DNA of 64,000 nucleotides, from contig CAWAOM010000001.1 of assembly GCA_963783695.1 (NCBI GenBank), positions 806,001 through 870,000 of the forward strand. Direction: 5' to 3'. The number at the start of each line of letters is the position of its first letter. The first letter of the stretch is position 1. The translations under genes and the position numbers were made by a program. Source of the DNA: BM003 sp963783695. GTDB lineage: Bacteria > Pseudomonadota > Gammaproteobacteria > Steroidobacterales > BM003. Shown one piece after another: positions 1-8,466 of the stretch. The notes under the pieces were generated by a model that was given only the letters and a program-made list of their open reading frames with translations, had not been told where the DNA came from and made no database searches.

Positions 1-1
1 T

Positions 2-430
2 GCCAACCTGACAATGGACGCCTGTATTGCTAATGGAAGCGCTCCGGCCATCGACCTGGTAGGTCGAAAACTGATCGATTCCAAACACAGTGTCGAGGAG
101 CGCTCCGGGTGGCTCTACTCGAGTGTCGTCCCGCACCGCAACGACGAGGCGCTGCTGGCGATGCTGGATGCACTGATGGGCTCTGCGGTCGACGCCGAGC
201 TCAAAGCGGTTATCGTCGACGTGATTTTCGATCATCGTCCCGAAGAGTGGTACTCGATTCACACGCAGGTCTTCCCTCCTCCGCACAGCGAGTTGTCGGC
301 CCAGTCGGCGGCAATCGTATTGCGCCTGGCGGACCGTCTGTTGCAATCGGATACCTTGACGGAGCAGCAGCGCGAGGCCGTCGTTGCCACGAAAAAACAA
401 ATAGAGGACATGCTCCAGGAGCAAACCTGA
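2..430 (+). CDS. Hypothetical protein, C-terminal part (runs off left edge)
   Basis: The reading frame is open to the left edge of the window, so this is probably the C-terminal part of a longer protein; an ATG at 14 could also be the true start. The visible 138-142 residues are mostly helical and rich in Ala and Leu, with a pattern that could fit HEAT-like helical pairs, but no family motif is recognisable. It ends convergent to the lipase gene at 550. Coding character looks real because the protein is acidic and amphipathic and the competing frames are Arg/Pro-rich. Function unknown. Confidence 0.55.
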   Translation, partial: ANLTMDACIANGSAPAIDLVGRKLIDSKHSVEERSGWLYSSVVPHRNDEALLAMLDALMGSAVDAELKAVIVDVIFDHRPEEWYSIHTQVFPPPHSELSAQSAAIVLRLADRLLQSDTLTEQQREAVVATKKQIEDMLQEQT

Positions 431-549
431 GAGAATCGTGGACACGGCGCGCGCTGTTCAACTCTAACCGGCAAAAACACCGATCACGCGGTCATCTGGC
501 GGCATCTTTTTGTCATCTGCGCGCACTCGCGCTTTAGTAGTGGAGTTCT

Positions 550-1668
550 CTATCTGCCGCCAAGAAGGTCGGACTCCATTTTCTTATAGCTGTGGAATCC
601 CAGCACGCTGACCTTATAAACATTTGGCGCGAGATAGTAGATGTCTATTTGGCTTTTCGTTTTCTTCAGCGAATAAATACCCTGTTTTAGGGTATTGCCG
701 GAATCGGCAATTTTTTGAATTCGCCTCGGGCGAATATTTTTGAATCCCCTCTTCCCGCCCCAGCTCACCGGGTCCGAGGACTGCACGAACGAAATGCCGC
801 GGCTGTAGAACCCACCCTTCGGTTCGCAATAAAGCGGTTCGACTCGCGATGCAATATGGAGATCAAAATCGCGCGCAAACGCCAGATTGCCGGTTTTGGG
901 CGGGCAGAACGGATAGCAAAAGGGTCGAATCGCGGTGGAATTCTGCAGGTCATGCGCACACAGAGTCGCCAGACCCGCACCCAGACTGTGGCCGGTACAG
1001 ACAACCTGCAGCCCTGGTATTTGCGCGGACAGTTTATTCACCTCGTCGCGCACGAGCTGTCCGACCGAGCTGTATATTTCCAGAAAACCCTTATGGACCT
1101 TCACACCGGTTCGCCACGGCGCGGGCACCTGCGCATTGGTGAAATTTGCTGCCCAGTCGAGGTTGTGCGATTCGCCCGTCGAATCGTCCCAACCCGCCCC
1201 CTGCGGATTTTCGTCGGCACCGCCAGGCGTGCCGCGGGAGCCACGAAAAACAACGAACGCCGTATTCCATGCAGTATGGCCGGTGGTACCGGAAATCACA
1301 TAAATCATTAGCCCGGTCCGGTTATCGACAAGCCCGCCATTGGCTCTCGTCGCGATCATCTTGAGGCTCGACTTCTCCATGCCGGTCGCCATACCGGTTC
1401 TCTTCTGCAGGCGGTTTTCGATGCTCCCGACATCTATCCGGTCATTGTGGGTGGAAAACTCGTAGATCGCAGCGGCGAACCCGACGGCTCGACCCACGGT
1501 CATTGGTGGCAGATCCAGGTTGACGTATTTCTCGATCTTTTTACGAATCCGGTCTTCCAGGCCCGTAGGCTGTTCCTTGCAGCACAGGGGATTCGGACAG
1601 ACGCAGGTGTCCTCTTCCCGGCTAAAGCGAAACTTCAGGCCGCAATCCGAACAGGTAATTCTGGACAT
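550..1668 (-). CDS. Class 3 lipase-family protein with N-terminal zinc ribbon
   Basis: A 372-residue protein. Residues 1-30 hold two cysteine pairs (CSDC and CVCPNPLC), a zinc-ribbon-like knuckle. The rest is a lipase_3 alpha/beta hydrolase with the nucleophile elbow CTGHSLGAGLATL; the serine is about residue 228, and a downstream CPPKTGN segment is typical of class 3 lipases. The longest frame begins at 1833, but I chose the ATG at 1668. It is preceded by GGAGAG with a 6-base spacer, and the N-terminal extension has no domain-like character. There is no signal peptide, so the enzyme is probably cytoplasmic. Known family role: hydrolysis of acylglycerol or phospholipid esters; the substrate here is unknown. 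The zinc ribbon fusion is unusual for the family. Confidence 0.85.
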   Translation of the reverse strand: MSRITCSDCGLKFRFSREEDTCVCPNPLCCKEQPTGLEDRIRKKIEKYVNLDLPPMTVGRAVGFAAAIYEFSTHNDRIDVGSIENRLQKRTGMATGMEKSSLKMIATRANGGLVDNRTGLMIYVISGTTGHTAWNTAFVVFRGSRGTPGGADENPQGAGWDDSTGESHNLDWAANFTNAQVPAPWRTGVKVHKGFLEIYSSVGQLVRDEVNKLSAQIPGLQVVCTGHSLGAGLATLCAHDLQNSTAIRPFCYPFCPPKTGNLAFARDFDLHIASRVEPLYCEPKGGFYSRGISFVQSSDPVSWGGKRGFKNIRPRRIQKIADSGNTLKQGIYSLKKTKSQIDIYYLAPNVYKVSVLGFHSYKKMESDLLGGR

Positions 1669-2761
1669 GAGACTCTCTCCAAATTGGTCTATGCCCCGAC
1701 CCGAACAACCAGAGGCTCCGGGCGGAATCTGAATCAGGACATCGTACATCGGTATTCCAGGAATTTTTGCTATTGTCAGGCCGTTGCCATCGCGGTCCTC
1801 ACCAAAAAACCCGGCCCGCGTCCCGGTGGTCACCTGACTGATAGTGTAGTCGCCTGTTCAACCGGCTGGGATCGCCGCAAACTCGATGCAAACCCGTCCT
1901 GATTCGCGACCCGCTGGCCAGGGGGGAAATTCTGGCCACAACGAAATCGCACAGTTTCAATTGGCGACCGGTTGTTGGAACGGGTCAAAACATGCTTGAG
2001 GGCTCCCCAGTTTCAGAAGCTTTTCGAATATTTTTCTATTGTCGGCCCGGCTCCCATCACTCGACCGGCGCAACGAGCGCGGAACCCTGCGCCGCCAGGC
2101 GCAGCGACCCCACTCATCGCGTATCGGGCCGCCATCTCGGGCCGGCACGCCGCGGCAAATCCTCGCCGTCATCGCGGTCGCGATACTGGATCGACGTGCT
2201 CTGGCGAAAAAACGCGAGCGAAGCCAACAGCGGCGCGAACGCGATCGTACTGCGCGAGGTCGCAACAGTTACCAAAGTACCGATAAGTGTGATGACGGCC
2301 GCCAGGAAATGTGCGACGACATTATCCTTGGGCGGGCACGCGCGCAGCGGTTCCCGGATGGTGAGTATGACCAATTCCGTGATGGCAATCGTCGATAGTG
2401 GCGTCAGCGCGGTATCTATCAGGCAGTCCGGCGAAATCCCAGCCGAACTTGTTTGACCTGGATTGACGCCACCGATCGAGGAATAACCTGGTGCCACCGC
2501 TCACCGCGATCAGGGCCGCGATAACAAGAATCCGCGAAAAAAGGATCATTCTTCGCCCCCGAGAACGCAATAGACAGTACTTTTCAATAATTGCTGCTGA
2601 CTGCTTTTGGGGCTAACGCCCGATCAAACCAGTCACCGAAAATGCATCGCCATCCAGAAACCGCATGAGCGGCCTGTTTTCTTTAGTTGTTTTTTTTCGC
2701 TTTTATTTGTGTTTTTCTTTACCTCACTAATCCTGATGCCGGTTGATGGCAAGAAAACGCA
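1669..2761. other. Long non-coding stretch with a possible broken membrane gene
   Basis: About 1.1 kb without an intact convincing gene between the lipase and the next hydrolase. Most frames here are Arg/Pro-rich shadows. The only protein-like signal is on the minus strand at 2114-2549, listed separately. The last 100 bases before 2762 are T-rich (runs of T around 2690-2720) and probably hold the promoter of the following gene, but no clear -35/-10 pair could be fixed. Confidence 0.5.
2114..2549 (-). pseudogene. Possible frameshifted small membrane protein
   Basis: An ATG at 2549 opens a frame with a convincing N-terminal hydrophobic segment (MILFSRILVIAALIAVSGG) that turns into low-quality sequence after about 40 codons. 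From about 2450 downward, a second minus-strand frame ending at 2114 carries three hydrophobic stretches (AITELVILTI, AAVITLIGTLVTVA, IAFAPLLASLAFF). Joined by one shift between about 2410 and 2460, they would give a four-helix membrane protein of about 140 residues. This reading is an inference from hydrophobicity alone. It may be a decayed gene, a sequencing error or chance. Confidence 0.3.
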
Positions 2762-3673
2762 ATGGCAGTCAAGCACACACCCTCAACGACCGACGGCCTG
2801 GAGCTCGCCTACTGGCTGCAACATGCCGATTCGCGCAGTGACCGGTTCGTGCTTCTGATTCACGGCGCCGCCAGCAATCACACGCGCTGGTCGGAGTTCG
2901 TCGAGCACACCGCGATCACAACGGATTGGACCGTTATCTACCCGGACATGCGCGGCAACGGGGCGTCGATGACCCGTGGCAAGCAGGACATGCCGGCATG
3001 GTGCGCCGACCTGGCCGACATACTGAATGCCGAGGGCGCGTCCGGCGCGGTTGTCGTCGGCCACAGCCTTGGTGCGCAGATTGCCGTGCACTTTGCCCGT
3101 CGGTATCCCGGCAAAGTGCGCGGGCTGGTGCTGATCGACCCGGTTTTTCAGCGCGCGTTGAAGGGCCGGCAACTCCTCATTCGGCGATATCGACCGGTAC
3201 TCCAGGGTCTGGGCGTCGTCATTCGCGCCCTGAATGCGATCGGCATACATCGGCGCGATATCAGCGACCGCGACCTGCGCGAGCTCGACCAGGAGACCCG
3301 GCAGGCGATCGCACGGCACGAATCGATCGATGTGATTGCGAAGCGTTATGGCGCTCTCGGCCCTATCCTGCGCCATATGCCCACTGCCAACTATGTACGG
3401 CAGGCGCTCGCGACAGTCAGCGAACTACCCGACCCCGCAAGCATCGACGTCCCGGTGCAGGTGTTGATCTCCGGCGCGACGACGCTCGCCGACCTCGAGG
3501 TGAACCGTGCTGAGGCGGCACGCTTTCCGAATTGCGAGGTCGTCTTGCTGCAAGCGAACCACTGGCCGCTGACGGAAACACCCGCGGCCGTGCGTGAAGC
3601 CATCGAGGACTGGATCACGCGTACTTTCGGCAGGACAACCGAGACCACCGGTACCGAGACAGGTCGCACCTGA
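2762..3673 (+). CDS. Alpha/beta hydrolase
   Basis: A 303-residue alpha/beta hydrolase fold protein. The oxyanion-hole motif LLIHGAASNH is near residue 32, the nucleophile elbow VVGHSLGAQ places the serine at about residue 102, and the conserved histidine lies in the late NHWPLTE segment. There is no signal peptide, so it is cytoplasmic. Family members include esterases, C-C hydrolases and haloperoxidase-like enzymes; the sequence does not decide the substrate. The C-terminal tail is Thr/Glu-rich and disordered. It appears monocistronic. It is one of five alpha/beta-hydrolase-fold genes in the first 43 kb. Confidence 0.85.
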   Translation: MAVKHTPSTTDGLELAYWLQHADSRSDRFVLLIHGAASNHTRWSEFVEHTAITTDWTVIYPDMRGNGASMTRGKQDMPAWCADLADILNAEGASGAVVVGHSLGAQIAVHFARRYPGKVRGLVLIDPVFQRALKGRQLLIRRYRPVLQGLGVVIRALNAIGIHRRDISDRDLRELDQETRQAIARHESIDVIAKRYGALGPILRHMPTANYVRQALATVSELPDPASIDVPVQVLISGATTLADLEVNRAEAARFPNCEVVLLQANHWPLTETPAAVREAIEDWITRTFGRTTETTGTETGRT

Positions 3674-3882
3674 CAACAAGACCTGGCCTGTCGCAAATAG
3701 CAACTCAATTCTGATGTGAGTATCCGTGGTCATCTTTGCGCAGCTGATGGCGGGCAGAATTGCGGAAAATCCGTGCCAGCAGGGCGACCCGGGTCGCGGA
3801 TTTTCCAGATCGTGCCGGCCAATTGGCTCCATCGACTGATTTCCGGGTCGAGACGAGACACGCCCCGCACTGCAGGCAGCGA

Positions 3883-5526
3883 TTACTCCGCCGCCATCTG
3901 ACGCACCTCATCATCGAGCCCGGTCATCTCCCAGCGCGCGAGCGAGATCGGGATACTGTCGACGCGGTTCAATTCATCGAAGAAATCCCTGAGCCGGAAC
4001 GCTTCGCCGCGTTCCTCCTTGATTTTTGCGTAATCGGCCAGCGTACGTTCGAGCAGATATTTGCCGGTCACATAGCTCGTGCCATAGCCCGGCTGGCGCA
4101 GGTACAAGTGTTGCTCGAAGATCAATAGTTCTTTCTCGGTTTTCATCCAGCCACGCGGCGTCCATTCCATGTGGACCGCGCCGGCCTCCTCCATGGTCAT
4201 CTCATTCGCCTGCGCGTAGAGCGACCCCAGTCCGCGCGCGGCGCGTTGCGCCAGCAGGATCCACACCAGCTCGCGCGAGCGCGGGCTGTCGTCGTACAAC
4301 CCGGCGTGCATGAACATCTCCTCGACGCCGGTGGCCGTGCCCTCGTTGCGGCTGTCAAAGATGTTGTAGAGCAGCGCGCCCTGGCGGATCGGGCTGGGAT
4401 GCGGCTCGGTATCCATCCGTGCGAGTTCGAACCAGTGGTAGAAATGTGTATATAACGGTGCCGGGTCGTAATGCGCGGTGATCCAGAAAAAATGGCGCTG
4501 TTCCTCCGGCACATAGGCGCCGAGATGGGCAAGCAGCGCCGGCTCCATGTAGTCCTCGATGGTCAGAATGTCCTTTTCCTCGAGAAAACGCATGATCCGC
4601 TCAACGGCCTCGAGCGCCTGCGCCTGGTACTCCGCCTCGCTGGCCGCTGCCACCATCGGCGGCAGGTCGCGGTTGCGCTGCTCCTCCAGTTTGAGCGATG
4701 CCCAGGCGCGGTCGAGCTCGCGCTTAAGCAACCTCACCTCGTCCTCCCAGGTCAACGGCACAAGGTGCACATTGCGTTGATACCAGGTGTAATTGTCCTT
4801 GCCGATGCCGGAAGGCCCCGTCTTGTCCGGCGCCTCAGCCTCGAGCCATGCCACAAAGTCCTCGGTGGCGGTCATTGCCCGGGCCAGCGAGGCGTCGAAT
4901 TCAGCGCTTGCCTCGTCGCCGGCCATCTCCTCGAGGGCCGTAAGATTTACGAGGTCCTGGCGGATGTCGCGGATCCCGGTTACCCAAAGGTCGCGCGCGT
5001 TGCCGGTCAGGTTTTTCCGCGCCTGGGCAAACAACGGGGGTATGACCTCGAGTTCGCGAATCAGGCGTTTTTCCTCATCCCGCGACAACGGAAATTCGTA
5101 GACCCAAACCTCGACCACGGCGTGATGTGTCGGCCCCTCGTGGGCCGGCACGTCGCTGCGCGCCATCCAGAGGGTGTGATAAAAAGCCGGGTCGCGCGCC
5201 CATGGCTGTAAAACGCGTCGATTGAAGTCATAGCCGTTCATCTCGGCACGCACCAGATGCCAGTCGACCTGTTGCTCGATCGGCCACTCGCTGATGTCCA
5301 TGGCCATCAGGCGCTCGTGCAGTGCCAGGTATTCGGGCTGACGCGCCGCGAAGCGCTCTGCCGTGTAGTCGGGCGCGCCATCCAGCAACGGCGGCGATTC
5401 GAACGAACGCCAGTCTGCGAATAGCTCGACCAGGTCCGAGTGACCTGTCTGCGCCGTTGCCAGCGATGCGAATAACATCAGGACCATTGCGGTTAGCAGT
5501 CGGGCAACGTGTGTTGTCGTTCTCAT
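3883..5526 (-). CDS. DUF885 family secreted protein
   Basis: About 547 residues. It starts at ATG 5526 with a signal peptide (MRTTTHVARLL then a hydrophobic core ending ASLATAQ); a GGAA lies close upstream, and the longer frame from 5586 would bury this signal. The C-terminal half fits DUF885: a QPGYGTSYVTGK segment and FRLRDFFDELN with SIPISLARWEM near the end. DUF885 proteins resemble M32-like metallopeptidases and usually carry HExxPGH. Here the corresponding place reads VEEMFMH, so the first metal-binding histidine seems to be lost. It is probably exported to the periplasm. It is divergent from an AbgT transporter across 407 bases, which suggests a peptide- or acyl-amino-acid-related role, by inference only. 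Confidence 0.8.
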   Translation of the reverse strand: MRTTTHVARLLTAMVLMLFASLATAQTGHSDLVELFADWRSFESPPLLDGAPDYTAERFAARQPEYLALHERLMAMDISEWPIEQQVDWHLVRAEMNGYDFNRRVLQPWARDPAFYHTLWMARSDVPAHEGPTHHAVVEVWVYEFPLSRDEEKRLIRELEVIPPLFAQARKNLTGNARDLWVTGIRDIRQDLVNLTALEEMAGDEASAEFDASLARAMTATEDFVAWLEAEAPDKTGPSGIGKDNYTWYQRNVHLVPLTWEDEVRLLKRELDRAWASLKLEEQRNRDLPPMVAAASEAEYQAQALEAVERIMRFLEEKDILTIEDYMEPALLAHLGAYVPEEQRHFFWITAHYDPAPLYTHFYHWFELARMDTEPHPSPIRQGALLYNIFDSRNEGTATGVEEMFMHAGLYDDSPRSRELVWILLAQRAARGLGSLYAQANEMTMEEAGAVHMEWTPRGWMKTEKELLIFEQHLYLRQPGYGTSYVTGKYLLERTLADYAKIKEERGEAFRLRDFFDELNRVDSIPISLARWEMTGLDDEVRQMAAE

Positions 5527-5933
5527 TTCCGTATCTCTGCTTGCTGTGATGACGGCAGCAGTATACGGCTGACACGGGGCACACACTGGTTCGGCATATG
5601 CTGAAATCGATAATGAGCTTGACGGCCGGCGCCTGCGACCTGTGGAGGTCTTGGCGTCCAGGCTGGATCCCGCGTCAGTTGCAGGTCCGTTTTTCGCTAA
5701 ATTCGAACGCTGGCGAACCGCCGTGTGACCGCCGCCACGATGTTAGAAACCGGACCGGTTGATTCGGGCAGGTCATGTTCGTGATAATTTTGGCGCCGAT
5801 TCTCCGGCGCTGGATGCGCTGCATCCACTAACGAAACGGAGGCCGGCCGGGGGCTTGGTAGCCGGCTCAATCCGCGAAGGTTTGCAATTGGATCAAATCC
5901 GTTAAACTCCCGGGTCGGCATAAGGGACGCGTC
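5527..5933. promoter_or_regulatory. Divergent intergenic region between DUF885 gene and AbgT gene
   Basis: These 407 bases separate two divergently transcribed genes and must hold both promoters. AAGGGA lies 8-13 bases before the AbgT start and serves as its ribosome binding site. A short dyad GGAT-CAA-ATCC lies at about 5889-5899. No -35/-10 pair is convincing, and no small gene is seen. Confidence 0.35.
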
Positions 5934-7484
5934 ATGTCACAACAAAAACCGGCCGCCACGGTCAACTCGCCCAAAGGTTTCCTCGGTACCGTCGAGCGCG
6001 TGGGTAATGCGCTTCCTGACCCGGCGGTGTTGTTTATTGCGCTGCTCGGCATCGTCTGGATACTTTCCTGGCTCCTCTCTTACGTCACCTTTGATGTCTT
6101 TCATCCGGCGACCGGCGAGCGCATCGTCGTCGTCAACCAGCTTGCAGGCGAGAACTTCGTGCAGTTCATGGCCACTATGGTCGAACGGTTCATGACTTTC
6201 GGTCCGGTCGGGGTTGTACTGGTTGCGATGCTCGGCATCGGCGTTGCGGAGCACTCCGGATTTATTACGACCGCCATACGCGCGTTACTCAATATTACCC
6301 CCAGGTCGCTGTTGACCCCGATGGTCATTCTTGTCGGGATCATCAGCCACTCTGCCGTGGATGCGGGCTATGTGCTCGTCATACCGATCGGGGGCGTCAT
6401 TTTTTACGCTGCGGGGCGCCACCCGCTGGCGGGGATCGCTGCCGCTTTCGCCGGCGTATCGGGCGGATTCTCCGCCAACTTCGTGCCATCCTCGCTGGAC
6501 CCGCTGTTGCAGGGGCTAACCCAGCAGGGTGCGCAGCTGCTGGATCCCGCTCTCCAGGTCAACGTGCTGAACAATTACTATTTCACGACAGCGTCGTCGC
6601 TGTTGATCACGGGGCTGGGCTGGTATCTCACCGACAAGGTCGTCGAACCGCGCCTTGCCGGCGTCGAGATTGACGGCGACGCGGAAGACCTTCCGGAACT
6701 GCACCCGATCGAGCCCAACGAACGCAAAGGACTGCGCTGGGCGCTGATCTCGATGCTGATCGGGCTTGTACTGCTGGCGATCACGCTGGTGCCAGCAGAT
6801 TCGGCGTGGCGCGATGCGAATGGCGTACTCGTTTCATTTGGCGCGCCAATCATGCAATCGATCGTCTCGCTGATATTTTTTCTGTTCATGATTCCGGGCA
6901 TTGTCTACGGACGGGTTTCCGGCTCGATGACCGGCATGAAGGGCATCATTGACGGCATGACGAAGTCCATGAACAGCATGGCCTACTATCTCGTTATCAT
7001 GTTCTTCATCGCCCAGTTCGTGATCGCTTTCGGCCAGTCCGGGCTCGGCACTCTGCTCGCAATTTCGGGCGCCAACGGGCTCAAGGCGCTGGGCCTTCCC
7101 ATCGCCGTTACGATCGTCGGCATCGTCGTTCTCACCGGCTTCGTCAACCTGTTCGTCGGCTCGGCAAGCGGCAAATGGGGACTGTTGGCGCCGATCTTCG
7201 TACCGATGCTGATGACGCTCGGCGTGTCGCCGGACCTGACGCAGGCCGCCTACCGCGTCGGCGATTCGAGCACGAATATCATCACACCGCTTATGCCGTA
7301 TTTTCCACTGGTGGTTATTTACTGCCAGCGCTATGTAAAGAACACAGGGATTGGCACGCTGGCGGCAATGATGTTGCCGTACTCGATGGTCTTCATCGTG
7401 ACGTGGACGATTTTCCTGCTGATGTTCTACTGGCTCGGCATCCCGCTCGGCATCCTGGCGAGCTACGAATACGTGCCCGGATAA
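5934..7484 (+). CDS. abgT: AbgT family transporter
   Basis: A 516-residue polytopic membrane protein of the AbgT family, which includes the p-aminobenzoyl-glutamate transporter AbgT and the antimetabolite exporter MtrF. Hallmarks are the N-terminal VERVGNALPDPAVLF, the SHSAVDAGYVLVIP and GGFSANFVPSSLDPLL hairpin regions, and the late GSASGKWGLLAPIFVPM followed by YRVGDSSTNIITPLMPYFPL. The length is usual for the family. The start ATG at 5934 has AAGGGA upstream. It acts in the inner membrane, probably ion-coupled. The substrate could be aminoacyl-glutamates or related acyl-amino acids, or a sulfonamide-like compound if it is an MtrF-type exporter. Confidence 0.92.
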   Translation: MSQQKPAATVNSPKGFLGTVERVGNALPDPAVLFIALLGIVWILSWLLSYVTFDVFHPATGERIVVVNQLAGENFVQFMATMVERFMTFGPVGVVLVAMLGIGVAEHSGFITTAIRALLNITPRSLLTPMVILVGIISHSAVDAGYVLVIPIGGVIFYAAGRHPLAGIAAAFAGVSGGFSANFVPSSLDPLLQGLTQQGAQLLDPALQVNVLNNYYFTTASSLLITGLGWYLTDKVVEPRLAGVEIDGDAEDLPELHPIEPNERKGLRWALISMLIGLVLLAITLVPADSAWRDANGVLVSFGAPIMQSIVSLIFFLFMIPGIVYGRVSGSMTGMKGIIDGMTKSMNSMAYYLVIMFFIAQFVIAFGQSGLGTLLAISGANGLKALGLPIAVTIVGIVVLTGFVNLFVGSASGKWGLLAPIFVPMLMTLGVSPDLTQAAYRVGDSSTNIITPLMPYFPLVVIYCQRYVKNTGIGTLAAMMLPYSMVFIVTWTIFLLMFYWLGIPLGILASYEYVPG

Positions 7485-7743
7485 CCGGCGAGGCGAACAT
7501 CGGGCATTGCGAGGCGCGTCCACGGCAGGCAAAAGCCATATTGCCAGGCGCGCATGTCCGCTGCCCGGTAGCTCAACGCGCATGGGTCATCCGATAAGCG
7601 AGTCCTGGGTATTGCCAGCCAGCCCTGGTTCGGGGAATTCGGGCGCCAAAATGCTATTCAAGCGGCAAACAGGCTCGACAATACCGGCCACGTTGCTTTG
7701 CTTTAAAGACCAGGAACCCGCTGCTGCGAATGTGCGTCCGAGG

Positions 7744-8091
7744 TCACGTCCACAGCATCCTTTCATATTGAATGTTGTTCTGATCGAGAAACGCCTCGAT
7801 TTTCCGATAGGCGCGGCTATCGCCCTGGTAATTTGCCGCCAGGTGCCGTTCCGCCTCGTCTGCGGGATTGTTCACGAGCTGCCCGAACAGGCACCCGGAG
7901 AGTTGATTGACCGCGTCAGGCGGAATTGTCAGCCAGACCTCGACATCCCGGCCCTCGCCGTAAAAGGCATCGGCTGACGGGCCGAAGGACAGGTCGAAAA
8001 TGGTCAGACCGCCATCGTCCTCGACGGTGGCGGTCACATTGATAGTGTTGCCACCAATGAGCAGTTCGGCAATTTCGTAACATTGCGACAT
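7744..8091 (-). CDS. Hypothetical protein
   Basis: A small 115-residue acidic protein with an excellent ribosome binding site (GGAGG, 5 bases before ATG 8091). It has beta-rich character in the first two thirds (alternating hydrophobic segments such as INVTATVEDDGGLTIFDLSF) and a helical C terminus. There is no signal peptide or membrane segment. No family is recognised. It stands alone between AbgT and the TolB/TPR gene. Function unknown. Confidence 0.7.
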   Translation of the reverse strand: MSQCYEIAELLIGGNTINVTATVEDDGGLTIFDLSFGPSADAFYGEGRDVEVWLTIPPDAVNQLSGCLFGQLVNNPADEAERHLAANYQGDSRAYRKIEAFLDQNNIQYERMLWT

Positions 8092-8466
8092 AGGAACCTC
8101 CAGAAGGGAGGGAGGATTTACGAGGCTCCCGGTTCTGATTTTAGCGACATTGAGGACTGTCGATCAGTTCCTTTTGCCGAGATTCTGATCGTGGCACGGC
8201 AATCGGGTGAGAACCAGTTGACCGCAGCCGATCGAGCGGCACGGTACCAGCATTGCCCATCCACGACTGAGGCGTCGTCACCCGTGTTTTTCTGGGGCTC
8301 GGATGCTGAGTCCGGCAATGACAGTAGTCGATTTTTCTAACTTGCCTTACATGCCGTGCAGGCGGCCGTTCCCTGCCCGTTCTTTACGTGGCTCTTCGCT
8401 GCATTCGCTGCATTCGCTGTGGCAGCCTGTAGTGAATTGCCGGGCAGGTCGTAAGTCTCGCAAGTA
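8092..8466. other. Intergenic stretch, nothing convincing
   Basis: No gene is supported here. Short frames on both strands are low-complexity or Arg/Ser-rich. A tiny direct repeat of about 8 bases (gctgcattc) occurs in tandem at about 8398-8416. Confidence 0.5.
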
